DNA of 64,000 nt, taken from contig OZ234497.1 in NCBI GenBank assembly GCA_965153455.1, forward strand, positions 5,146,001-5,210,000. Reading direction: 5' to 3'. Below are positions 26,601-36,450 of this stretch, in pieces. Source of the stretch: Sphagnum compactum. Lineage: Eukaryota > Bryophyta > Sphagnopsida > Sphagnales. Below the pieces are notes generated by a model. The model saw only the letters and a list, made by a program, of their open reading frames with translations, searched no databases and was not told the origin of the DNA. The stretch's first letter is position 1. Every line of letters begins with the position of its first letter. Both the position numbers and the translations under genes were made by a program.

Positions 26601-27231
26601 ATTGTAACAGATGCAGTAGAAAAGCTTGAAAAAGGGCTGGTCTCTCTGTTCTCAAATGTTATTACGCCTGACAGCAAGGCGATAGAAGAGATGCAGAAGA
26701 CCAAGCCACAGAGCAACCGACAGCCACCAAGATTCATACTAGGGAACAACGGCACATGCACAAGAGCGATCGGAATTCGGATTCGGTAACATAACATAAC
26801 AAAACAAAACAGTATAGCATTCCAGCAGCATGCAAGATCAATGGGAAAACTACGTGGTATCCTCATACCGGCTTGAGTGTACGTTGTCCAGAAGGTTCTT
26901 GCAACAGTGTTTCACTCGATCAGCAGCGATATAGTAGTGCAGATCAACAAACTGGAATGGAAATGGGAGCATTTACGACTACGAAGTACGAAGCACATCG
27001 GCTTGATCGTGCTACTTGCACGCTACCGCATTGATACATTACGACAATGTTTGTGCAACGTACAAAAAGAAAGAAGGCATCACATTCTCCATCACATATT
27101 ACCTGGCCTCCTACCACCACGACCGATGGTAGAGACTCCCAGAGACTTTGCACGGCGCCTTCTCCGCCGTAGTCACCGAGCGCTGTGCACGCCCTCTGGA
27201 TCCGGTTCACCAGACCGATCAAGTTATCCAT
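20658..27231 (-). CDS. DRP1: Dynamin-related protein 1 (DRP1) family large GTPase
   Basis: This is a plant-specific dynamin that self-assembles on membranes and acts in cytokinesis, endocytosis and cell-plate formation. Sixteen exons (minus): 27231-27103, 26384-26321, 25864-25760, 25568-25467, 25126-25076, 24865-24804, 24657-24567, 23955-23891, 23492-23298, 22955-22836, 22625-22555, 22204-21979, 21675-21625, 21467-21239, 21116-20977, 20786-20658. All phases agree and give 609 aa, the usual DRP1 length. Motifs: G1 GGQSSGKSS (residues 41-49, split across exons 1-2), LPRGSG (60-65), G3 DLPG (141-144), G4 TKLD (210-213), G5 region NRSQ (241-244), then the middle domain ([19 protein letters not shown]) and a GED ending AWLK. 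There is no PH or proline-rich domain, which separates it from DRP2 and animal dynamins. The DRP1 subtype (A, C or E) cannot be fixed. Confidence 0.96.
23493..23890 (-). other. DRP1 intron 8 carrying an unidentified open, coding-like segment
   Basis: Within this intron one minus-strand frame is open for about 40 codons and reads like protein (SYVGLSGC, then [19 protein letters not shown]). After a stop, another frame continues with [17 protein letters not shown]. The flanking DRP1 exons splice cleanly without it, so it is not part of DRP1. It may be an inserted mobile-element or gene fragment; I cannot name it. Confidence 0.3.
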
Positions 27232-28360
27232 TCCGCCTTCCTTCTGCGTATCTCCCTCTGAATACCCGCTTCAAACGAAATCTGCCGGATCGAGCAAACA
27301 CGAGGCGATTTGTGAGAGCTCCGGTTCACGATCCCCGATACGTGACAGAACTGAGAGCTTTCCCGGGACCAAAATGCAGCGAAAGAAAGCCCCTCGGAGA
27401 AAATGGAAACAAAATTAAAGAATTTTTTTATAAATCACAGCAGTTATCGATGATCAGAGGCTCTGCACAATGCTTCGGTGACCGCCAATACAAGAAGGCA
27501 AAAAAAACCCACGATCTGATACGCAGGGGCGAAAGCGCGTGCTCGACTGCGAGACGGAGCGAGAGAGCACAACAGTCATTTGCACTGGAATAGATCCGCG
27601 CTGGCTTGCAGAGAAAGGTGCGAGACGATGACCCAATTGGATGAAAAAAGTGGATGATAACGAACGAACAATACCCCAGAATAGGACTCACTTACAAACC
27701 TCCTCCCCCTCCCCACTACAATTGCGGATAGCAGTGGATGATCGGATGAGAGTTTGGTAGCCTCTGAGTTGGATGAGAAATAAGGATGATGCGTGCGGCG
27801 GGCCCTCACTGAATAATTTGGCGGATGAAAAAATAAGTAACAAGCATGAGTGGCGTAAAGAGAGAGGCCCATCAATTATATTAAGGTATGGGGTAGCAGA
27901 ATATGTCATTTTCTTGACCACATTATATGACATAATCTTCCAGTGATGTACCGTACCTACGCCTGATGTTCAGCACAAAATAATTCGCAAAAAGTTTAGC
28001 CCAAAACAGATTTTAATTTTTTTTGATATTTGCCGAAATTGTTGAGAATTGAACTCTCATCCCATGCAATTGAGTTATTATTATAAATACACAACAAAAA
28101 AGTGTACTTTGCATATTTATTCCTCAATTGTTGAAATTCTAGAAAATTCAATTTGAAACTGCTGGACCTTGTTTTCTTAAATAAATAAATAAATAAATAT
28201 TTGTGCCAATTATCAATAATAGGTAAGGGCAACTCATAATAGTGAGCAAAATCTCTCTAGTATCGAACATGATTTTCTTTCTAAATTGTTGAATCTGCCA
28301 CCCCAGACCCCCTATGTCATTGAATGGTCTCACCCTTGTCCATAATGTCGGGTAAGGCAG
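27232..28360 (-). promoter_or_regulatory. Likely 5' UTR and promoter region of DRP1
   Basis: About the first 450 bases upstream of the DRP1 ATG are less AT-rich than the DNA beyond and hold no supportable gene, as expected for a 5' UTR and promoter. I could not place a TATA box or start site. An (AAAT)n microsatellite lies at 28179-28199. Confidence 0.35.
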
Positions 28361-28548
28361 GCTCGCCTGGCACCTTACAAGGCGTAATGTTGCACTGTCA
28401 GAGCATTATATAGTGTAAAGAACTGAGGCAACATTTGTAGGAAGGCACATTATGCACGTCCCGACATACCCTTACAAATGTGTAAGGCACCGTGTGTGTG
28501 CATGGAAACACATTATGCATGTAATGCGCCTTTGTACCAGGCGGGGCA
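28361..28548. mobile_element. MITE-like foldback element
   Basis: The left arm, 28361-28389, and right arm, 28521-28548, are imperfect inverted copies sharing CGCCTGG and AAGGCG cores. They enclose about 130 bases with no coding signal. The size and arms suggest a small non-autonomous DNA transposon. I saw no clear target-site duplication, so the exact ends are uncertain. Confidence 0.4.
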
Positions 28549-29145
28549 GCCTTGCACATTGCAGTTCTGCCATTTGAGCTAAACAAGAAAAGTCTACTGA
28601 ATGATTTACAATTATGTGTAGGGTATGGTATCCACCCAAAGGCTGTGGGGCCGATTCCGGTAGTGCATGCACGTGGTGGAGGGCATTACACAACACAGAA
28701 AATGACATGAGGCGTTTCAACAAAGGAATGCCCATAGGTGTGTGTAGGTGAACATTTCATTTTCCAAAATGCCCCCACAAGTTCTTATGCTTAAGTTTTC
28801 CTCCAAATACTCTACAAATATTGTTGGAGGTTTTTACCCTGCACCCAAAGGCCTACCCTAATTTGACAACGGTCACCAGTGTTGTCCGGTTATCCAGTTT
28901 TTGGACAAACTTCTGGATATCAACATAGCATTTTATTAATTTTTTTAAGAAAAGGGTTTTTTTAAAAATTCAATGTATTAGTTGTAAAGACGGTTATGTA
29001 TTCAAACATTTTTCCCCCTTTGCAACATCACAATAATTGAAATCAATCCCAACGATACCAAAAAAAAAACAACTTGGAATTTGAAAATAGTGGTTAGAAA
29101 GGAAAAAAGAAAAAAACTATAAACATGGCTAGTTGGGTGACTTAC

Positions 29146-30640
29146 CTAATTGTCATCAACCTCCAATTGTTCAAAAAAACTAACTTTTTCAATCAAAGAA
29201 TAATTCTCTTCAGTTAGAGAATATTTTGCAACAATAGGTGCGTAATTTAACCATGGATCATTGGGCCAATTTTTATCACCATGATTATTTGATCTAGATT
29301 CTCCACTTGAAAGCAATAATTCCGCAAGGTTATCAACACACCAACAAGGCAGCAAACATGTTCATTCTTGATTTGGGACCTTGGGAATCTTAAGCAATGA
29401 TTATTCGATCTAAATTTTTCACTTGTAGGCAACAACTCCGCAAGGCTATCAACACACCAACAAAGCTACGAACATGTTCAATCTTGATTTGGGACCCTAT
29501 AATCCCAAGGATTTGCTTAGTCAAAAAGCCAACATTTGGAAACGCTTTTCATGAAATTGCCACCAAGAAAGAAGATCCACACATGTAGATGACAACAAAT
29601 AACTTATTAAATTTTTTTAAAAATCCAATAACAAAAGCATGAGAGGACTCTTCCATGGATGCTCCAACACCAAACATATTACTTTCTTTTCTTTTCAAAT
29701 TGAAAAGCAAGCACATCAATAGCAACTACACATGTTTGGGAAATAGGATTGAGTTGATCAAAACAAATCATAAGTAATGGAATCACTACTTTTGCATCAT
29801 ATTCGGAAGCAAAACGAATTGCTTCCCCACGCCCTTCATATTTCTCCACAATTTGTAGAAATTTGAAATGGGGATCCAACACGATGGCAAGCATGTTATG
29901 AACATTTTGTGAATCAAATGCTTGCAAAAACAAAAGGATAGGTTTGATCACCTTAATAATTTCCCGCCCATGTTTTTTTGCAAGATGAAAAAACTTTGAA
30001 TCAAATTCATCAAACATTTCATACCCATCACCAAGTCCCACTACTTCAACTTCCATGTTGAACTAAATGCTAATAGCAATAATCAAGGCATCTAACAAGA
30101 GCCAATAATGTTGTAACCATGGAAACTGAATTGTTGCAGTCATTTCTACAAAAGTAAAAACTTGATGAATCAAATTGAATTTCTCAAACAATGATTGCAA
30201 TTGTTTCATTTACCTTGAGTAGCCCAACAATAACATGCATAGGTTCCCAAGCTTCAGTGAAATAATTGACAACAAAAATAAATGTGTCAACACCACCTTT
30301 GGACATCCATAAATCAAATGAAGCCATAATAGTTGTTACATTTGCAAATTTGGCACTTGGTGATCATAATAAGAAATATTTCTTCCACAAGTTGTGAACA
30401 AGACTGAAACAAACAAAAGGGCATTGGCATAAAACTACCTTCATACTCAAATGTTCTCACAAATGGAAAAAAAAAATTAGCCTTTACAAATATACAACAT
30501 CAAATATTTAAGAAACTTATGTTGCAACTCATCACATTGTTTGTAAGGATTTGAGGCCCCAAAAACATTTGTCATTGCATTGCCAGTAATTCCAACCTTT
30601 TTCTTTGTTGCTTGTTGAATGTGATATAATTAAACCACAC
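29146..30640 (-). pseudogene. hAT-superfamily transposase relic
   Basis: Minus-strand frames hold, in order, hAT transposase signatures: a segment near 30510-30610 (VFGASNPYK), SFDLWMSKGGVDTF with AWEPMHVIVGL near 30220-30330, an open 125-codon stretch (29679-30056) with MLAIVLDPHFK, and the hATC dimerisation block near 29400-29590 (WWQFHEKRFPNVGFL, QILGIIGSQIKIEHV, NLDRIII). These match the order in plant BED-finger hAT proteins. Stops and frame changes separate the pieces, and part of hATC is tandemly duplicated. The N-terminal zinc finger and terminal inverted repeats were not found. It cannot encode a working transposase as it stands. Confidence 0.75.
29281..29512 (-). repeat. 116-bp tandem duplication inside hATC
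   Basis: ATGATTATT(T/C)GATCTA begins at 29281 and again at 29397, and the following ~100 bases match in both copies, including CCGCAAGG, ATCAACACACCAACAA and CTTGATTTGGGACC. The period of 116 is not a multiple of three, so the duplication shifts the transposase frame and brings a stop after the first NLDRIII block. Confidence 0.75.
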
Positions 30641-33600
30641 TAAGAAGATGCAATCTCTTAACAATAAGCAACTTTGAGTGCACAATCAATGCATGTTTTC
30701 ATAAAAATGACCCCATTACATTTGTTGGATTTTATAAGTAATTTATTTAAAATATAACAACTTTTAATTAAAACATTACTGCTTGTTTACTTGAACCTAT
30801 AAATAATGCATTTCAACATTTCCAAGTTCACAATATTAATAAGGAGGATATTATTGATAGCAAATAAACCCAAAAAAATGGATGAATGATGGTGAGGCTT
30901 CCATAATACAACTTGAATTTTTATAACTACAAGATGCACAACTTGTATTGCTACCACATTATTAACTACCACATTACCCACTCAAATTACAACTTATAGG
31001 CTTCATAGGTTCATTCCAAATTCACACAAAATTAGTTGTTTCATGGGTTCGTGTTTTTTGCACAATTTCCATTATCAAATCATGAGAGGGTAAATTTGTG
31101 ATGCACTACCATGCTCTTGAGATCTGAACTATTGCCAACAATATTTGACATTGTCAAAATAAAAAAATTGGAGTTGATTTTGCCCACATTTTCAACAACA
31201 TTAACAACATGGAACTCTTCTTATTTTCCTTTAACCATTGTATAACAAAAAATGTACATTTTAAACTTCAAGTGTTAAAAACATGGAGAATCACAATAAC
31301 AAAGGTTAAAGGAAAGGTTTAAGTCTAACTTTCAAATAAGGAACAAAACAAAATTATGTTATTTAAAAATAAAAACATAATAACTACACACAAGAACACG
31401 AGATGTGTAAAAAAAATGAAAATAAATCTTTATTATGCCAACATATGTAAACGTGAACATGAAAAGAAGATGACAAGGTTATGATGCAAGATCGTGCCTA
31501 AAATTAATGTTAAACAAACTAAAGGTAATGAAGGGTCCTACTTCTATTTATACCCCTTTGGGGACATAGTTCAAGAAAGCTTTTAAGGAGGCTTATATAT
31601 GTGCATCGAATAAAAAAACTTTTTGAGAAGCTTCATAATTAAAAATCAATTATGAATTAACTAAAATTTAACTAAAAGTTAATTAGGACTTAATTAGGAA
31701 TTAATTTGGACTTAATTAAAACTTAACTAGAACTTAACTAAGAATTAATTATATAAATGAACTAAAACTTAATTAAGATAGGTACAAGTTTATTACATAT
31801 CATGAATGAACATTCATATGAATGAATTCTATAACATTGGCATCTGTGACATCAAGTTCCACAAAAGGCAACCACAATTGCATGTAAAACCACCATTTAT
31901 TTTGTGACAACAAAAATTCAATATACTTTGAAACAAAGAATAAAAATTAGGTCATAATGGTCAATTGGTGGTCTGTTTTTACATGCAAGGGATGAAGATC
32001 CAATCCATCTAATAAATATTTTTTAAAACAATGATAAAGACTAAACTCAAACTAGAAGCTCAAAGAGGCAATAATGGAACATTTGATAAAATATTCAGAT
32101 TTGTTGATGGGAATTACGCCGACATAACCTTTCAAAACTACTTCAATAAGAACCATTCATGGTGCACTAATCCCATTAAAAAAAGGTGGTGCACCATTAT
32201 TTACATTGTTTAATTTGGGAGATGGATGAAAAGTAAAGGAAGTACTGATGTCTAACAACAATTCCAAGACAACAAACTTCCTTGCTAAATTATGTACAAA
32301 TTTGGAGAATTATTTAGAAACAATTCGAATGGTAAAAAAAATTTAATATATTACATACAACAACCCATTCATGAACTACTAGGTTGTCCATGAGCTATTG
32401 GATTATCTACGAATCATTGGATCGTCCACAATGCTAAAACACAAGTGATGAAACTATTAACTAATTTGATAATGGTTTCAAAAATGATGAAGGTTTTGGT
32501 TGGACTTCCATTGATGTGCATTTTCAGCAAGTTTCAAACTCACATTTTCTAATCAAAACCTAAAATATCCATGAAAAAAATGCACCCCTACTACCCAAGA
32601 ACGAGTCCAAAACATCATGCTAGGTCACAAACTTACAAGATTACAAAATTTCAATAGAATTTGTGTGAAAATCATAAAACAATATGTTTGTGCAAAATTC
32701 ATGAGCTTCAAAATGTAAAAATGACACCAAAAAAACATTTTTTAACTTCTATATAAATAATGTGACTTTTTTACTTGTGATGTTTTGATGTTAAATATAT
32801 ACAATTTACATTTTAACTAAATTTATGCAAATATAATGATATAATTTTGGATAGAACTATGCGATTTTTGTGTATTCAACATGAACATTCATGTATGTCA
32901 TTTAAAAACAATGTCTCATTTATTTGAATATTTAAGATATTGAATATGTATACATATCATTCATATTATTCATGACACAAAATTCGTACAATTTTTGTAT
33001 GAACTTATGAAAACCAAATTTCACACAAAATTTGTACAATCCTCTGAAGTTTGATAAGTTTATGATGTTCCTTGTTAGCTTATGTACTTAGTTTAAAGAA
33101 TTGCACAAAAATAACTTGAATAGCAATAAGCATACCTTGCAACACGTTCATGAGTTATTGGATTGTTCACAACGTTAAAACATAAACGATGAAAATAAGG
33201 TTTGACAACGGATTCACAAGTGACATAATGTTCCAATGCTAGGTCTCCACCATCGTGCTCACTTGTCGAATTTCAAGCACACATTTCCAAATTGAAACCT
33301 AAAAAAATGCACATAAAAAAACCCTAAACCGTGTTAGTGCACTAAGCTCTGTCAAAGTTCATCATTGCAAGGTGAATGAAAAGTAACAATGACACAACAA
33401 CCACAAAAAAAAACCTTTCTATCATTTAAGGTTCAAGATGTATATCTAGCCCACCAAAACACCAAAAGTTGAAAAAGTTCAATGCATATATGCATATCGT
33501 TCAACCCTAACAAAACTTTAAACCCTAAAATTCAGATATGCATAACATTACATACATATCCAAACACAAACAATATATTACAACAAATATGCCATGTGCA

Positions 33601-33795
33601 TTAGGTTATAGATGAATAAAAGTCCGATGCATATAGACATGCATCAGGTTATCAATGAAGAGAATAACCCTGGATATGTATAACATTTATTTTGAAACTT
33701 GACACAAGTTTAGAACATTATGTATATATGCATATTTGCCAATTATACATACTAATAACCAAGTTGAACTGGATAACCATCATGCAAAGAAAAAA

Positions 33796-33915
33796 ATGTA
33801 GGAGCCTGCCCGCAAAGGGAAAATGATGGCCTTACAAAAATGTCAGAGCCTGCCCATAACAAAAATGATGGCCTTAAAATTATGTAAAAGCCTGCCCATG
33901 AACCGAAGGTGGCCT
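33796..33915 (+). repeat. Degenerate ~50-bp tandem repeat, three copies
   Basis: The motif AGCCTGCCC followed by AAAATGATGGCCTTA (third copy GAAGGTGGCCTCC) occurs three times in a row at irregular spacing of about 45-55 bases. It is non-coding. Confidence 0.65.
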
Positions 33916-34072
33916 CCTGTGTCAGGAGGGAATATTATTGATTTTTAAGGTGCCTTTTATGTGATGAAAAATATGGTGACTTCGATTAAAACCCATTCCA
34001 TAAAACATGCAAAATCAGAAGCACTTTCCCTTTAAAATTTCACTGCAGTGCAACCAAACCCATTTTAAAGAA

Positions 34073-34255
34073 CGAGTCATTCGCATAGTACCCGGGCTAG
34101 CTTGACACTAATTATATTATTTTCAGAAATGTTGGAAATTTCAGAAAATGTTTTTTTTCTGAAGGAAAATAAAGAATCTGATAAAATATTTGGGTATATA
34201 TCATTTGTTGAAATGGAATCTGCAAAATTAATTAATTAATTAATTATTCAACAAA
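34073..34255 (+). repeat. Dispersed repeat, copy 1 (partner at 49703-49885)
   Basis: This segment shares ordered blocks with 49703-49885: TATTATTTTCAGAAATGTTG, GAAGGAAAATAA, TTTGTTGAAATG and AAAATTAATTAATTA before TTATTCAA. The two copies are diverged but collinear over about 180 bases, indicating an old interspersed repeat family. Confidence 0.55.
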
Positions 34256-35547
34256 TAATTTGTTTCTTTGAAAAGGAATAACCAATAGTTTGATGAGAAA
34301 TTTTTTTGGAGGAAACTTTGCCACTTTTTGACATGTCTTTTTGTTTTGAGCTAGCATAGGGAGGATCCTTTTTTATGGTCTTTTGTCTTGATATTTGGAA
34401 AATTGACATAGACAACAAATTCAAACTCTAAACATGATGGGTTTGAAAAAAAAAAGGTTTGATTGGAGATAATTGTAGAAGACATAACGTAGTGATTGCA
34501 TATGCAAACACACCCAATTGAAATTCATGTGCACACACACCTTATAACTTCAAACACAACTTAAAATAAAAATCATAAAAGGAGTTGAAGAAAGTGCAAA
34601 AATGTACCTTTGCAACAGGTTTATTTCCTATTCTAATTTGACCATTTGTAACATGACATACTTCATGGATGTCTTCAAAAAGTTGTCGCTCTTCACAAAT
34701 GCAACTAAGATTTCATAATTCCAAGTTCAACATCACAAAGCCCACCACCTAAACGAACACATCTATGAAACAACAATTATGTTGCGATAATAACAAATTG
34801 ACTTGAAAATTACAAATGAACTTTCAAACTTGAAACTTAGATCTTGTCAACATTTTGTGAGTTTTGTATCCTTGTTCCACTTGTATGAACGTTGAAAATT
34901 CCTAGTACAAATTTTGATCCCTTCATAGCTTCCACCCGTTTCAACTTCCACCTTCATGTGCACAAGTTCCAATCCTCTTAATGCCTTAAACTCATCCTAT
35001 TAACCATGTGAGGGCGAAGAAGCCCTGGCAATATATAAATGGGAGCTTGCATAGTTGACAACAATGCCAACGACTTGTAGGTGAATGCATTTGCAATTGA
35101 GTGTGGTTTAGGCCAAGACCAAGCTTTCAAACCACACACTTCAATTGAGAGATATTAGGAATACTATTAAGAGAGTGGGTGGGATCTTCTTATTCCTATT
35201 GTAGGCATAAGATAGATCTCACACATATTATAATTAATATTACCGCTATAATAGGCATAAGATCCCTCTCTCTCTTAAAGAGTAGGCTTCCATAAGGACC
35301 CTTCCCTGATCTACCCATGTTTAGGCTCATGATGGTTAGGCTAAAGCCCTCAGGTGGGAAACATTCCCAAGGGTAGGTTTCAGCTTCAAGCTAATCCTAG
35401 GTCCCTTATTTTCCAAATCCCCCCCTCCCCCTTCCCACCCAATTTTCATTTGTATAATTTTTTTTCCCCCTATGATACCCTCCGGGTATATGGAACTTTT
35501 TAATATTTATAACACTTCCTACAGGCATTACACAAAAGTTTGGAGCC

Positions 35548-35693
35548 GGGTCTTTCGTATAGGAGAAGGGTCTGAAAATAGACCCTTTCAGATTTGAGAT
35601 CCCGGCCCGAGGCAGGAAGGCCGCCGAGGGAATGGGTCAAAAATCTGGAAGGGTCTATATTTGAAGACCCTTCCCCTACGTAAAGACCAGCCC
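35548..35693. mobile_element. Foldback element A, about 146 bp
   Basis: The left arm 35548-35573 and right arm 35665-35693 are imperfect inverted copies, both carrying GGTCTTT and AAGGGTCT in mirrored order. Smaller hairpins built on AAGGGTCT/AGACCCTT sit inside each arm region. It is probably a MITE. No target duplication was confirmed. Confidence 0.45.
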
Positions 35694-35789
35694 CGTGATT
35701 TTTCTTTCCGCTTCCCTGTATAGATAAAAGACAAAATCTGATAAAAGGTGAAAAACGATGCAAATATGCAAAAGAGAGGGTTACTGAGT

Positions 35790-35876
35790 TTGAAAACTGT
35801 ATGTACCTTCCGAAATGTGGAAGCCTCTGACAGGCTGTACTGGGGCCTTCCACATTTGGGAAGGTACAGTTTTCAA
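35790..35876. repeat. Inverted repeat with ~33-base arms
   Basis: The arms 35790-35824 and 35844-35876 pair almost fully, through TTGAAAACTGTA, ACCTTCC and ATGTGGAAGCC-type segments, around a loop of about 19 bases. It lies 575-660 bases upstream of the MSL start codon. A 183-codon minus frame across this region is a product of the palindromes rather than a gene. Confidence 0.7.
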
Positions 35877-36111
35877 TTACTGCAAAATTAAATTCAGGCC
35901 AGGGAGGAGCGTCCCTGAAAATACAAAGGAAAAAATCACCGCTGGTTTTTACGACTGTAAAAATGGGCTCCTTGAAATCAGCCCTTTCATTTTGCAAAAG
36001 GCGCAGGAAGCGGAGGGATTTACCTAGTCTATAGTGCCACGTAGATGCCACCTATGCGCCTGCCCAAAATCCCCAAAAATAAAGTAGCCAGTTGGAGCCC
36101 TTAATCTACGC

Positions 36112-36137
36112 CACGTGCTATTTTACCCCGCCACGTG
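36112..36137 (+). promoter_or_regulatory. Two G-boxes (CACGTG) upstream of the MSL gene
   Basis: CACGTG occurs at 36112-36117 and 36132-36137, both preceded by GCC, exactly two helical turns (20 bp) apart and about 315-340 bases upstream of the MSL ATG. CACGTG/ACGTGT cores are known plant bZIP and bHLH sites for light or abscisic-acid responses. The surrounding 36.1-36.5 kb is clearly GC-richer than the flanking DNA, as expected for a promoter. Function is inferred. Confidence 0.5.
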
Positions 36138-36450
36138 TGTGACCAAACGAAATCACACGGAGATTTGCCTCGGCGGCCAAATCCAGGTCCCCAAAAAAGT
36201 CCAGGTCCGGACCTCGTATGTTCTTTTTCGGGACCTCGTACGTTCCTTCTCCCTTTGCGCTTTCGAGGTGCGAAAACTCGTACGCCGAAAGGGCTTCGCT
36301 TCGGCTTGTTAGGCGCCGATCCATCGCAGTTGCAAAATCGACTGAAATCGAGCTCCGCATCCAATCGAGCAACGCATTTGGTGAGTTGAATCGGATCGAT
36401 TTGAATCGATTTGAATCGAATTCAATTCAATCGAGTTAAATTGGAGCGGA

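Larger units (their letters stand above)
30641..35547. other. AT-rich intergenic DNA with degenerate repeats
   Basis: No gene is supportable. There is a degenerate tandem of AATTA/ACTTAATTA-type units at about 31630-31785. A diverged duplicated pair lies at about 32373-32480 and 33145-33215, sharing ATTGGAT(T/C)GT(T/C)CAC-type sequence. A short inverted pair around CAATTGAGTGTGGTTT lies at about 35093-35150. Homopolymer A and T runs are frequent. Confidence 0.45.

Noticed and set aside
26877-27593. 238-codon plus-strand open frame
   Set aside because: It lies antisense to DRP1 exon 1 and its upstream region, has no recognisable motif and owes its length to the GC-richer composition there.
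28030-28090. tRNA-like or SINE-like A/B box on the minus strand (GAGTTCAATTCTC)
   Set aside because: No cloverleaf could be drawn and the A-box match is poor; a chance match in AT-rich DNA is more likely.
35500-36051. 183-codon minus-strand open frame
   Set aside because: It runs through both arms of the inverted repeats, and no protein family features are visible.
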